From assembly GCF_000372725.1 (NCBI RefSeq), contig NW_005200298.1:20971-83477 (forward strand): 62,507 nucleotides of DNA, in the 5' to 3' direction. Position numbers and translations under genes: made by a program. How positions within the stretch are numbered: position 1 is the stretch's first letter; each line of letters begins with the position of its first letter. Source of the stretch: Emiliania huxleyi CCMP1516. Taxonomy: Eukaryota > Haptophyta > Isochrysidales > Noelaerhabdaceae. This document shows, piece by piece, positions 21,100 through 35,000 of the stretch. Under the pieces are notes generated by a model. That model had not been told where the DNA came from. It did no database searches and saw only the letters and a program-made list of their open reading frames with translations.

Positions 21100-23276
21100 A
21101 AAATTCTTTTCCTCGCGATGTCCACCCCAGCCGCGCCGCCTCTCGCGCCGCCTCGCCGCCGTCTCCACCGCTCTCTCTCCAAGCACGCCGCCGCCCGCCC
21201 GCCTCCTCGACCTCCCCACGGACCTCCTCGTGCGCGCCCTCTCTCGCTGCAACAGCCCCGCCGACATCGCTCGCGTCGCGGCCGTCTCGATGCTCTTCCA
21301 CGCCTCGCTGGCGCTGGAGGGCATCCGCTTGTGGGCGCAAGAGCGCGGCTTCGAGCTGCCGGCGCAGCCAGAGGGCGAGAGCTGCGCCGTGCGGTGGCTG
21401 TGCTTCGCTGCGTTGCTGTGCGAGTCCAACCCGCCGGTGAGTGCTGCGGCAGGCCTTCAGCACAGCCTCTTCATTGACGGCGAGGGGCGGCTCTCGTCGT
21501 GCGGAAGGGCTGAGAACAGCATGCCAGGGCTGCTCGGTCACGGCGAGGGCGTGGCGCAGCTCAACACGCCGACCCGCCTCCCTTCCCCGCTGGGCGGTGA
21601 GCGCGCCGTGAGCGTGTCGGCTGGAGGCTGCCACAGCCTTGCCCTCACCGCCGACGGCGCTGCCTGGAGCTGGGGCGGTGGAGCCTCTGGCAAGTTGGGC
21701 CACGGCGATGAGCAGGAGCGGCTGCTGCCGAACAAGATCGAGGCCTTTGCTGACCAGCGCGTCGTCGCTGTGGCGGCTGGAGGCCAGCACAGCCTCGCCC
21801 TCACCGCCGACGGCAGCGTTTGGAGTTGGGGCTATGGAGGCTTTGGCCGGTTGGGCCACGACGACTGGCAGCAGCAGCTGCAGCCCAAGAAGGTCGAGGC
21901 GTTTGATAGCCAGCGTGTCCTCGCTGTGTCGGCTGGAGGCCAGCACAACCTCGCCCTCACCGCCGACGGCAGCGTTTGGAGTTGGGGCTGGGGAGGCTTT
22001 GGCCAGCTCGGCCACGGCGACCAGCAGAAGCAGCTGCTGCCCGAGAAGATCGAGGCCTTCGCTGGGCGGCGCGTTGTCGCTGTGTCGGCGGGAGATTTGC
22101 ACAGCATCGCCACCACCGCCGACGGAGCCGTGTGGAGCTGGGGCCGTGGAACCTTTGGCAGGCTAGGCCACGGCGACGAGCAGTACCAGCTGCTGCCGAA
22201 GAAGGTCGAGGCCTTGGCTGGTCAGCGCGTCGTGGCTGTGTCGGCTGGAGGCTGCCACAGCCTCGCCCTCACTGCTGACGGAGCCGTCTGGAGCTGAGGC
22301 CATGGAGGCTGGGGCCAGCTGGGCCACGGCAATGAGCAGCGCCGTCTGGAGCTGGGGCCATGGAGGCTGGGGCCAGCTGGGCCACGGCAATGAGCAGCTC
22401 CCGCTGCTGCCCAAGAAGATCGAGGCCTTTGCTGGCCAGCGCGTCGTCGATGTGTCGGCGGGAGAGCGGCACAGCCTCGCCCGCACCGCCGATGGCGCTG
22501 TCTTCACGTGGGGCAAGGGCGAGAGCGGCTGCCTAGGCCACGGAGAGGACCTATCGAACGAGCTGCTGCCCAAGAAGATCGAGGTGTGGGCGCCGGGCCA
22601 GTGAGAGGGGAATCGTGAGTGAGCTGCAAGCCTGCATCTCTTGGCGGGGAAGGCGGCGGGCTGAGGGAAGACGGCTGAAGGGCGGTGCCCAAACGTTGAA
22701 AGATAAAGCCCCCGGCCTTGCGTGAAAGGAGCCGAATAGGGTTGAATTCGTCTTCGCGTTGTCAATACGTCAACTCGTGGTTTTCTTCCTCGTCAACCCT
22801 CTCTAGACTCTACAACTCTAGCCTCTTCATCTCGCGCTGTGCGCGCTAACACCCTGGTACCGAATGCCGCGCCCTCCAAGCTCTTTGAGGCACTCCACGC
22901 GCGCGACGCCAAGCGCGTGCATCTCGTGTCGAAGGAGGGCTGCGACGTCAACGAGACTGGCGGGGAATGCGCTCCCTCTCAGTCTCACCGCGGCGCTCCC
23001 CGTTCTCCCCGATCGAGATGATGTGTTTCTGTTTGTTGATGAGAACGGCTTTTTTCAGCTTCGTTTTCCAGATTTTGTTGAGTGCACACGGCGGAACACG
23101 CGCGCCGGCCCCCGGCCGCGGCCGCAGGCGTGTGCATAAACCAGATTCTCGGCTCTACTGGCTGCGCAAAAACACATAATCCGCAGGGGCCGTGCAAGGC
23201 ATGACATCACTGCGGCGGCGCGAGTCCGTGTGCAGGTTCTGCGCTGCTCGCCACAAGCCGCACCACCGACGGCCGC

Positions 23277-23344
<68 letters not shown>

Positions 23345-23455
23345 CCCTCTCCCCTCCTCCCTAGTCCACCTTGATGGCCGAGAAGATCCTCCACACGAAC
23401 CAGTAGCACGCGTAAAAGCCAATGGTGCCCGTGAGGACGAAGAACACGATGGCAT
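20878..23455 (+). repeat. Segmental duplication, unit 1
   Basis: Contains a decayed F-box/RCC1 gene, an ankyrin-like N-terminal fragment and the last bases of a TM9SF gene on the minus strand. It matches about 24117-26620, in the same orientation about 3.4 kb away, with small indels. Confidence 0.8.
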
Positions 23456-26400
23456 AAAAGTGCATTCCGTGGCCGTGGTCAAATCTTTTCCAGCCCGGGG
23501 GGCATTAGCTCACGGCCTGTCTGCTATAGCTAGCCGCAGCCGCTCTTCGCTGCTCAGTGTGTGTGGTGTGCTGGCGTCCGGGTCCCCTCGGTGTGTGAAG
23601 GGAGAATGCGTGCAATCTCGTAGTGGAGAATGTGCGGTCAATTGGAATCAGGGAATGCGTGCATATACGAGAACGCTGATCGTAAACTCGTACGTCCCCG
23701 TCCTTCGTGTCGGACTCGCTGAGTCGGTCGCTGGGGTGCACCTTCTCCCCCCTTTCCTCAGCGAGCGCTAGCTCTCTCACTCGCCGCCTTTTGCGCTCTA
23801 GGGATCCCTACCACTCTCCCGGCTGCCCCTCTGCCTCACTCCAGCCGGCTGACCTTGTGCGCTGATTGGCAGGAGGCGACATGCTAACGGCAGCAAAAGC
23901 AAGAAGCCAAAACTTTGTGATGCTGGTGCTCACAATATGGGCTAGCTCTACCTCGCTCGCGTGCATTTATCTCGCTTCGGCGAATCGACCTCTTAACAGG
24001 GAACTTTGCGAACTGGGAACACGCACACGTACAGCGCTGCTCTTCCACACGAGCGGTGCGGACTGGGCGCCGAAGACCCAGGCGGGGCGATGATTTCATC
24101 GCAGTGAAGCCTGCGGTGTGCGGTGTGCGCCGCCGCGCCGCCGCCCGCCATGTAGCATACCCCACTCAGCCCCGCCCCGACTGGGTGCGGGGAGAGAGAG
24201 AGAGAGAGAGAGACCTAGTAGTGTCCCCAGCTATGGGCGTGTCCACGTTGGAGCCAGGTGTGGTGTGGACGCGAGAATAGCTCCGCCGTTCATGGAGGCA
24301 ACCGATGCGAGTCGACTGGTGTGTGTCGTCGTGGTTTCGTATCAAGAATTCTCTCTCTGGGTGCGGGGCCCTTCAGGGTCTGACTCGAGTAAAATTCTTT
24401 TCCTGGGAGTTTTGTTGTAAAATTCTTTGTGCGCGCCAGTCCCGTGCCCAGTGTCGTGCTAGAGAGTGCACTTGGAGCACTTGGAGTGCAGTCATTAGCC
24501 GCACCGGCCCAGGACCGGGGAGCTAGATGTCCTTCTAAAATTCTTTTCCTCGCGATGTCCACCCCAGCCGCGCCGCCTCTCGCGCCGCCTCGCCGCCGTC
24601 TCCACCGCTCTCTCTCCAAGCACGCCGCCGCCCGCCCGCCTCCTCGACCTCCCCACGGACCTCCTCGTGCGCGCCCTCTCTCGCTGCAACAGCCCCGCCG
24701 ACATCGCTCGCGTCGCGGCCGTCTCGATGCTCTTCCACGCCTCGCTGGCGCTGGAGGGCATCCGCTTGTGGGCGCAAGAGCGCGGCTTCGAGCTGCCGGC
24801 GCAGCCAGAGGGCGAGAGCTGCGCCGTGCGGTGGCTGTGCTTCGCTGCGTTGCTGTGCGAGTCCAACCCGCCGGTGAGTGCTGCGGCAGGCCTTCAGCAC
24901 AGCCTCTTCATTGACGGCGAGGGGCGGCTCTCGTCGTGCGGAAGGGCTGAGAACAGCATGCCAGGGCTGCTCGGTCACGGCGAGGGCGTGGCGCAGCTCA
25001 ACACGCCGACCCGCCTCCCTTCCCCGCTGGGCGGTGAGCGCGCCGTGAGCGTGTCGGCTGGAGGCTGCCACAGCCTTGCCCTCACCGCCGACGGCGCTGC
25101 CTGGAGCTGGGGCGGTGGAGCCTCTGGCAAGTTGGGCCACGGCGATGAGCAGGAGCGGCTGCTGCCGAACAAGATCGAGGCCTTTGCTGACCAGCGCGTC
25201 GTCGCTGTGGCGGCTGGAGGCCAGCACAGCCTCGCCCTCACCGCCGACGGCAGCGTTTGGAGTTGGGGCTATGGAGGCTTTGGCCGGTTGGGCCACGACG
25301 ACTGGCAGCAGCAGCTGCAGCCCAAGAAGGTCGAGGCGTTTGATAGCCAGCGTGTCCTCGCTGTGTCGGCTGGAGGCCAGCACAACCTCGCCCTCACCGC
25401 CGACGGCAGCGTTTGGAGTTGGGGCTGGGGAGGCTTTGGCCAGCTCGGCCACGGCGACCAGCAGAAGCAGCTGCTGCCCGAGAAGATCGAGGCCTTCGCT
25501 GGGCGGCGCGTTGTCGCTGTGTCGGCTGGACAGCATCGCCACCACCGCCGACGGAGCCGTGTGGAGCTGGGGCCGTGGAACCTTTGGCAGGCTAGGCCAC
25601 GGCGACGAGCAGTACCAGCTGCTGCCGAAGAAGGTCGAGGCCTTGGCTGGTCAGCGCGTCGTGGCTGTGTCGGCTGGAGGCTGCCACAGCCGCGCCCTCA
25701 CTGCTGACGGAGCCGTCTGGAGCTGGGGCCATGGAGGCTGGGGCCAGCTGGGCCACGGCAATGAGCAGCGCCGTCTGGAGCTGGGGCCATGGAGGCTGGG
25801 GCCAGCTGGGCCACGGCAATGAGCAGCTCCCGCTGCTGCCCAAGAAGATCGAGGCCTTTGCTGGCCAGCGCGTCGTCGATGTGTCGGCGGGAGAGCGGCA
25901 CAGCCTCGCCCGCACCGCCGATGGCGCTGTCTTCACGTGGGGCAAGGGCGAGAGCGGCTGCCTAGGCCACGGAGAGGACCTATCGAACGAGCTGCTGCCC
26001 AAGAAGATCGAGGTGTGGGCGCCGGGGCAGTCGCAGTGAGAGGGGAACCCTCTCTACAACTCTAGCCTCTTCATCTCGCGCTGTGCGCGCTAACACCCTG
26101 GTACCGAATGCCGCCCTCCAAGCTCTTTGAGGCACTCCACGCGCGCGACGCCAAGCGCGTGCATCTCGTGTCGAAGGAAGGCTGCGACGTCAACGAGACT
26201 CTGGCGCGGGGTGAATGCGCTCCCTCTCAGTCTCACCGCCGCGCAGCGCGCTCCCCGTTCTCCCCGACCGAGATGATGTGTTTGATGACGGCTGTTTCAG
26301 CTTCGTTTTCCAGATTTTGTTGGGCGTGTGCATAAACCAGATTCTCGGCCGTCTACTGGCTGCGCAAAAACACATAATCCGCAGGGGCCGTGCAAGGCAT

Positions 26401-28850
26401 GACATCACTGCGGCGGCGCGAGTCCGTGTGCAGGTTCTGCGCTGCTCGCCACAAGCCGCACCACCGACGGCCGCCCGGTGTCTCTCTCTCTCTCACACAC
26501 TCTCTCTCTTCCCCCTCTCCCCTCCTCCCTAGTCCACCTTGATGGCCGAGAAGATCCTCCACACGAACCAGTAGCACGCGTAAAAGCCAATGGTGCCCGT
26601 GAGGACGAAGAACACGAGGGCGGCGATGAACATGTAGCCGAAGTAGAGCAAGCACGAGGTGAGCTTTGTGATCTCGAGCTTGGTGTAAAAGTAAAAGGCC
26701 GAGTACGCAAACATGTACCCCGCCGACGAGCCTGCCGACCGGGAGAGAGGGCGGCTGGCGCAGGCGGCGCGGGGTTCTCCGGCGCCCGCTACCTCGAGTT
26801 GGTGGCCACGCGCGCTCGCGGCCGGCTGTGGGGCGTCGTGGGGCGCGGGGCGAGAGTGCGGCGGCTGTGCGCTGCGACGCCCGCCGCCGACGGAGTGTGG
26901 AGCGCCGTTGTTGTCGTGTGTCTCTGGGCGGGCGCGCGCCCGAGGTGAGGAAGGCGCGCCACCACCAGTGGTAGTCCTCCGCGCAGAGCTGGAAGTAGCA
27001 CATCACCATGGTGATCTCGGCGCAGGTGATGATCAGGATGAGGAAGACGAGGAGCAGGAAGCCAAACACGTAGTAGAACTGGTGCAGCCAGATGGAGGAG
27101 AGGATAAAGAAGAGCTCGATAAACACAGCGCCTGTGGCGGCGCGGCGGCGGTGAGGGAGAGCGGTGAGCAGCAGCGGCGGCGGTGGTGTTGGGCGGCGGC
27201 GGGGCGGCGGGGCGGCGGGGCGGCGGGGCGGCGGGGCGGCGGAGGCGGCGCGCCAAAAGGGAGGACTCCGCCAACCACGATGGAGAAGGCGGGCCTCATG
27301 TACCAGACCTGCTCGGGCACCTGCCTCGGTATCTGGTTGACGCGGACCGGCAAGTCGACGTTCTTGCGCCGGTAGCCGAGGTAGGACCTGCGGTCGGGGG
27401 AGAGGCGGGGTCGGAAGGCCAGGCCGGCTGCGCTGCGTCACGTCTCTTGGCGCGGCGCCGTGTGTCGTGCGGCGGCGGCGCGGACGGCGCAGGATGTGTG
27501 CCGCAGGAGTGTGCTTGGGTGCAGGCACGCGGTGGTGGGGCAGGAGGCGGGGGAGGAGGTGGGGCGGCGGGTGGTGCGGCGGGCGGGGCAGGAGGTGGGG
27601 CGGCGGGCGGGCGCACCCCGCAAAGACCAGCGGCATGGAGATTCCGAACCACAACACCAGCAGCGCAAACATGGTTCCGAACGGGACGGCGCCAGACGAC
27701 TTCTCGCCCCACACAAAGCAGTTGAGGACGAAGAAGATGAGAAAGACGACGCCGGGGAAGAAGGTGGACGTGAGCAGGATGTTCGTGCGCCAGTCCACCT
27801 ACTCCCATACCTCCAGAGTACCGAACCCGTGCGCCCGTCCACCTACTCCCATACCTCCAGAGTACCGAACCCAGGGGGGGTTCAGCCCCGTGGGTGGTGC
27901 GGTATCACGCGGGCGTCGTGAGCCCCCCCCCCCCGGTTAGAACACCCCGCTGTCTTCTCATTCCCCCCCCCACCCCCCCCCCCCCCCCACCACCACCCAC
28001 CCCCCACACACCCTCTCCCCTCTCCCCTCCCCCCTCTCCCCTCCCCGTCGCTGCGCACCCCCTTCAGCGTCTTGTGCAGGAAGGCGGACGCGTAGCCGGC
28101 GGGCACGCCCATAAAGACGAAGAGCAGCAGCATGGCGGTGCCGAGCCCGCCGCGGTTGGCGGGCGAGAGGAAGCCGAGCACCGCGAAGACCATCGTGATG
28201 ACCTGCGGGGGCAGCCGCGTCCGCGCGTCGGCGCAGCCACGCCGCATCAGAGGGTACGGTTGAGGTGGCGGCGGCATCAGCGGCGACTCGGAGTGGGGAG
28301 GTGGCGGCGGCGGCGGGAGCGACGGGCGGCAGGAAGGGTGGGGGCGGTGAAGGCACGAGGAGAGGCGGGAGGGGAGAACGGCGTGCGGCGCAGCGGAGGG
28401 GGACAGAGCGCCGCCAGCCGCAGGGCTCGCGGACCGTCATGCAAACGGTTAGGGAATTAGTTAGGGAATGAATGAGTGAGGCAGGGCTCGCGGACCGTCA
28501 TGCAGAAGGTTTGCGCGCCCGTGCCGACCAGGACAGAGAGCATCATCGGGTTCTGCGGCGGCCGGAAGACATCTCCGTGGACCAGCTTCCAGCCGGTCTC
28601 CTCCTCCACCTCCTCGGCCGCCTCGATGGCGTTGTACCGGTTGAAGTCGCGGTGCAGCGTGCGCATCAGGATCATGGCCACCATGCCGGAGAGGAAGAGG
28701 ACGATCATCAGCGAGTTGACGATCGAGAACCTAATCAAGTCATTAATTATAATTAATGAACTAACTAGCTAGAGTCGTCAGCCGTCAGAGAGCCGTTCAC
28801 GAGAGCTTCTGGCGGAGCAAGTGGGTGGGTGGGGCTGTTGGTGTGTGCGT

Positions 28851-29007
<157 letters not shown>

Positions 29008-29010
29008 TGC

Positions 29011-29052
<42 letters not shown>

Positions 29053-32000
29053 TTGTGTGCGTGTGGGGGGGGGGGGAGGGGGGCAGAGGTGGGGGGCGAG
29101 GGTGGTGCGCCAGTGGATCTGCTCGTCGCCCATCAGCAAGTACGTGTCCCAGCGACTCGCCCACTTGATGTCGGACACCTCCCACTTCACGTCGTACGTG
29201 AAGACCGCCTCCGCCGCGCCGCTCATGCCCTATGAGACATGTCATAGAGGTGTCCTGGACATGTCCTGGACATGTCACGCCACGCTCCTCGAGCCTCGCC
29301 AGCGGCGTCGACACCGCGCCGCCGCACGTCGAGAGCTGCGTCTCGGCGCCCCTGCGGCACGCGTTTGCAGGTGGCGGGCGGGTGGTGGGCGGGTGGGGGG
29401 GGGGTGGCGGGCGAGTGGTGGGCGGGTGGTGGGCGGGTGGCGGGCGGGTGGTGGGCGGGTGGTGGGCGGGTGGTGGGCGGGTGGCGGGCGGGTGGTGGGC
29501 GGGTGGTGGACGCGCCGCGCGCGAGGCAGCGGGGCAGAGAGAGGGGGGCAGAGAGAGGGGCAGAAAGAGGGAGAGAGGGAGAGAGGCAGGGAGGGGGGGG
29601 GGGAAGGGGGAGGGGGAGGGAGAGGGAGAGAGGGAGAGGGGGAGAGGGAGAGAGGGGCGGCAGAGCTAAGAGACGGCAGAGAGGTGGCCCAGAGAGGTGG
29701 GGCGAGGAGGTGGAGCGGTCGTGGGCGCGGGGTGTGCCGGGGGAGGGTGGCCGAAGAGAGAGCGTGTGGCCGCGGGGAGGCCGGGGAAGGTGCGGCCGAG
29801 AGGCGTGGCCGAGAGGCGTGGGCGAGCGAAGGCGCCGCGCCTCCCCGTGTGTGCCAAGAGTACCGGAAGTGTCTCGGAAGGGTGTCTCGGAAGGGTGTCT
29901 CGGAAGGGTGTCTCGGAAGTGTCGCGCCTCCACGTGCCCGAGTACGAGTGCTTGATCGAGGACGGCTCCACCTACACGATCTCCCCCCCACTCTCCCCCT
30001 CTCTCCCCCCCTCTCCGCCTCCGAGACCTAGGCACGGCTCCACCTCGAAGCCGACGATGCGCGCCCCCTCAAAGCTCGACGGGTCCTTGTGGAACTTGAC
30101 GGTGAGGAGCAGGTGGTTGTTGAGGTACGCCCTCCCCACCGCCGTCCCAGGAATCTCGCCCGAGCCGCGGAAGCCTGGCAGCAGAGAGCGGGCGCGCTGG
30201 AGGTGGGTCGAGGTGAGGGGGGGTCGAGACAAGACGCACCGCGGTGGGCGTTGTGAGGGCAGGTCAGTCAGGCAGTGGTGCACACGTCCCTCGCACGGAC
30301 GACGGGGCACACGCACTCGCGGAACACACGGGGCATTGCACACGAGGCTGTTGTGTGCGATCTCAGGGAGAGGCACCCGCACAGACACCAATGCAATAGC
30401 CGAGGTGAGGTGAGGTCACGTAAACTTCTCCACACACAGCGGTGGTGGGGCAGGGGCCAGGCAGCCCTCACGAATCCACATCTAGAAGACAGGAGCCGGC
30501 ACGGCATTCGAAGTGCAAGGGCCCGGTGCGCGTGTGTGGACGGATAACCGCGCCGTTGCCACAGGGGCGGCGGCGGGGTGTGAGCGCACACCGAGAGGGA
30601 AGCCGAGGTCGTAGATGGTGAGCGGCTTGGCCGGGTTGGTCTCGTCGACGTACTTTGTCGCGGAGGGCAGGTTGTCCATCACCCAGTGCACCTGCGGAGG
30701 AGGAGGCGGGGGCGTGAGGTGTGAGCTGCGAGCGTGAGGGTGAGGGTGGCAGCTGTGCGGCACGGCAGCGACTCGGTGCAGACGAGAGCGCAGAGTGGAG
30801 CGGGAGGAGAGGGGCGCGAGGGCGAGAGAGGCGCAACGCGCGCCCGGTAGTCCTCGTCGATGCGGAGCGCAAACTCCGCCGCCTCCTTCTCCGTCAGCTC
30901 TTTGCGGCAGAGCACTTTGCAAGTCTCGTCGACGCCTGCGCGGCGCGGCGGGCGGCCGGCCGGTCACGGACAACGAGCCGTCGCGAAGGGTAGAAGAAGG
31001 AAGGCCGCATGGGGCAGGAAGCGCGCCCATCTTGAGCTCGTACATCGAATTCATGATGCGGTCGCCTATTCCGACCCGGCGCGAGGGCGGCTTCAGCCAC
31101 GAGGGACAAGGCCCGCCGCCGCCGGCTGCTGTGGCCGCACCGCGCAACAGCTCTCCCAGGTTCTCCGCCACCACGACCACCTCGTCGGGCCGGCAGAAGG
31201 GCAGCGCATAGTACTCGTAGGGAAGCTGCGCGGGGACGTGCGGCCGTCAGGCGCACGCGCTCGCACGCAGAGAGAACACAGGGTTTGCGTGGTGAGAAGG
31301 CGAGCAAGCTGTCCCTCGCACGCAGTGGGCGACACCGCACATCCAGACCGGAGAGGCGGCTAGCCGTGCGTCAGCAGCGCCGACGCTCACCGACTTTGCG
31401 CCAGAGGGAGTGCGCGTGGGCAGAGAGTTGCGTGCTGAAGGCGGACAGGCGCGCGCAGGCCGTCGCCCGCCTGAGTCTTGGTGCTCGTTAGCTTGTTGAC
31501 TTTGAGCTCCACCCGCTCGCCTGTGCCGTACTCGCGCGGCGCGACGCCGGGCAGGTAGAAGGCGCGCGCCGCGCCAAGCAAGAGCGCTAACCGCACCGCC
31601 AACATTTGCCTTCTGGAGCGCGCTGAGTGATGTGGCCTGCTGCAGTGGTGAATTCAGTGGTGTGGGTTGTGAAGCTGTGGATCGTCTGTAACTTTGCGAG
31701 GGGCTCCGACCTTGGTTGGTGTACGCGCCCCGTGGATTCGTTCTCGCTACCGTGAGTTCTTGCGGCGATCATCAGCGCGTGCGTGGGCGAGGACGGCGTG
31801 CGACTGCGAGCGACGCCGGGCGGGTCGTCCCGCGGCAAAAACACTCCGTGTGGCACCTTCCTTGGGCACTTTTACAGATTACAGATTTCGAGGTGTGTCG
31901 AGCTCCCTGTCCCTCGCGTCGCCGCGGGTGTCCCCTGTCGCAGCTCATAACGTGTCGCGGCCGCCCTCTGGCGTCTGGCCGTCCAACGAACGACAGAGGT

Positions 32001-35000
32001 CCGCTGGACGAAGCTCGAAGGCATGGCCCCTCAGGCAGGTGCGCGCACGCAACGCCCAACCCCTCCCTGCCCGCGAGACGCCAAACAGCCCTGTTGTGCA
32101 CCATGAAATGCCGAGGGCCGATGCAACCAGCGGCGACCGGCGTGTACCCCACAGCTCGACCACACACACCTCACCGGACGGCCTCTCTCGCGTGCACTCG
32201 TAAGGTCGCCGCGCAAGTTCGATGCTCCCGATTAAGTACGGTTAAGTAGAGGGCACCGTTGGCAAATTCTTTTCGCAGCCATGTTGATCGGTTATCTTTT
32301 CTTCGCGATGTCCACCCCAACCGCGCCGCTCGCGCCGCTCGCGCCGCCTCACCGCCACCACCACCGCCGCTCCCTCGCCAGATACGCCGCCGCCCACCCG
32401 CCTCCTCGACCTCCCCACGGAGCTCCTCGCGCGCGCCCTCTCTCACTGCAACAGCCCCGCCGACATCGCTCGCGTCGCGGCCGTCTCGCTGCTCTTTCAC
32501 GCCGGCGGCGAGCGCGCGATTGGTGTGGCGGCGTCAGGACTTTTCAGCCTCGTTCTCTCCGCGGACGGCGCCCTTTGGTCCTGGGGCTGCGGCGGGCAGG
32601 GCGAGCTGGGCCACGGCGACGATGAGCACCAGTGGCAGCCGAAGAAGGTCGAGGCCTTTGCGGGGCGGCGGGTCATCGCTGTGTCGGCTGGATGGTGCCA
32701 CAGCCTCGCCCTCACCGCCGATGGCGCCGTCTGGAGCTGGGGCTCAGGAGGCGACGGCCGGTTGGGCCACGGCGACTGGCAGCGCCAGCTGCTGCCGAAG
32801 AAGGTCGAGACCTTTGCTGACCAGCGCGTTGTGGCTGTGTATGCGGGAGCGTTCCACAGCATCGCCCTCACCGTCGACGGCGCTGTCTGGAGCTGGGGCT
32901 ATGGAGCCTGTGGCCAGTTGGGCCACGGCAATCAGCAGAACCAGCTACTGCCCAAGAAGATCGAGGCGTTGGCTGGGCGGCGCGTCATCGCTGTGTCGGC
33001 AGGGGAAATCCACAGCCTCGCCACCACCGGCGATGGCGCCGTCTTTACCTGGGGCGAGGGCGAACGCGGCTTCCTAGGCCACGGAGAGGACCTGTCGAAC
33101 CAGCTACTGCCCAAGAAGGTCGAGGCTTTTGCTGGGCGGCGCGTCATCGCTTTGTCGGCAGGAGGGTACCACAGCATCGCCCTCACCGCCGACGGCGCTG
33201 TCTGGAGCTGGGGCTGGGGACACTATGGCCAGTTGGGCCACGGCAACCAGCAGCGCCAGCTGCAGCGCCAGCTGCTGCCCAAGAAGATCGAGGCCTTTGC
33301 GGCGCGGCGCGTCGTCGCTGTGTCGGCAGGGGAAGTCCACAGCCTCGCCCTCACCGCCGATGGCGCTGTCTTCGCTTGGGGCCAGGGCGAAGATGCCCGC
33401 CTAGGCCACGGAGAGGACCTGTCGAACCAGCTGCTGCCGAAGAAGATCGAGGTGTGGTCGCGGGAGTGAGAAAGGGGGGGGGGGGGGGTTCGGGCACTGG
33501 AGCTAGCTGGCGAGTGCGGCGCGGTCGGTGTCACGTGCGGCGAGGCAGGGTCGCACCCCTATTATGTATAAACACTGCGCAGTTTGCTCTCGCCCACGTG
33601 TGTGCTGATGGCCTTTAGCCGGCTGGGGCCGGGGAGGCGCGGCTTTGCGCCTGAGCTGCGTCCTGCGTGAGCAGGCCAGCGCATGCAGCAAGGCCTTTTC
33701 CGCTGCGTATCTCCGCCTCACGGAGGCCAGCTGCGAGCTGGAGCTGCCCACTCGCACGCGCGGACGCGCGGGGCGTCTGGCCGCGCAGCATCACACGCAC
33801 CGGGGGATAAAATGTGCAAAGGGACATGCGTCATGCGGCGAGCGCCAGCCAGACAGCGGCCCGCAATGCGAGTGAACCTGGACGTAAAGCCGTACGGCTC
33901 TAACTAGCGTACACGTTACAGAGAGTTGTACAAGGTGGAGACGATCCGCTCGGCGCTCTCCCTCCCGAAAGGGACGCTGGTCGCGATGCTCCAGGTCGCG
34001 CACACCACCCCCTCTCTGTCGGGTGCTTGTCTGACATCAGAGGGGATCTGTAGCTGTCGGGTGCTGTCGGAGCTGTCGGGTGTTGCTGTCAGACGCTGTC
34101 GGAGCTGTCAGACCGTCAGGCTGCTGCTGCTGTCAGACCGTTGGGCCGGTGCTGTCAGGTGCTGTCAAGTGGTGCTGTCCGGGGCGCTGTCAGGCTCTGA
34201 CACACACCAGCCACACTTATGACATTATCAAGAGGAGACCAGCAGGACTCTGCTGCACATACTCTAGTCTCTACTCTGCCTCCGGTCCCACCATCTTCTT
34301 CATGGTGGACGTCACCATCTTCTTGTCTGCCGCACTGAGAGAATAGCAGAGAGGCCAGGCAGGGTGGAGTGCTTCTTCAGGTACACCTTGCTGATGATCT
34401 GGTAGTTGCTGGTCCAGCGGAAGGCCTCCCCATCGTTGTCGCTCGTCAGCTTGTAGTACTCTTGCACGCTCTGTTCTGGTAGCGCGGGCCGTCTAGGGGG
34501 GTCCCGTCACCCTTCACCTCACGGTACCACCGGAGGATAAAGAGGCCCTTGGGGTCATTGATGAAGACCCCGTTGCTGCGCTGACTCATCGAGAGCTGGC
34601 GCCCAGGTACTCTGCGCTCGAGCTGCCAGTGGCACGGCGCGCACGTCTACCGTGCCGGCGGCGGCGGCGGCCGCCTGGGGGGAGCGCAGATGGCGGCGCA
34701 GGCGCAGGCGGCGGCGGCGGCACAGACGGCGGCGGCCACCCCACCCAGACGCCGTAGGCATATATGACTGTAGGGCCCCAGAAGGCTAGCTGGTAGCTTC
34801 ATTTGTAGTAGCACAGCCGCGGGTCCGCAGAGGTGGGGCGGGAGGGTCGAGAGAGAGAGAGACCCATGACCATCCATGACTAGATGGACCAAACTCACAT
34901 GCACATGTCTTTGCATGTAATAGTTTTTTATACCCTCTCAAGCTCATGGGGCACAAGAAAGATAGGCTGCACGGCCTGTGTACGGTCTGTGCTGCGGCTG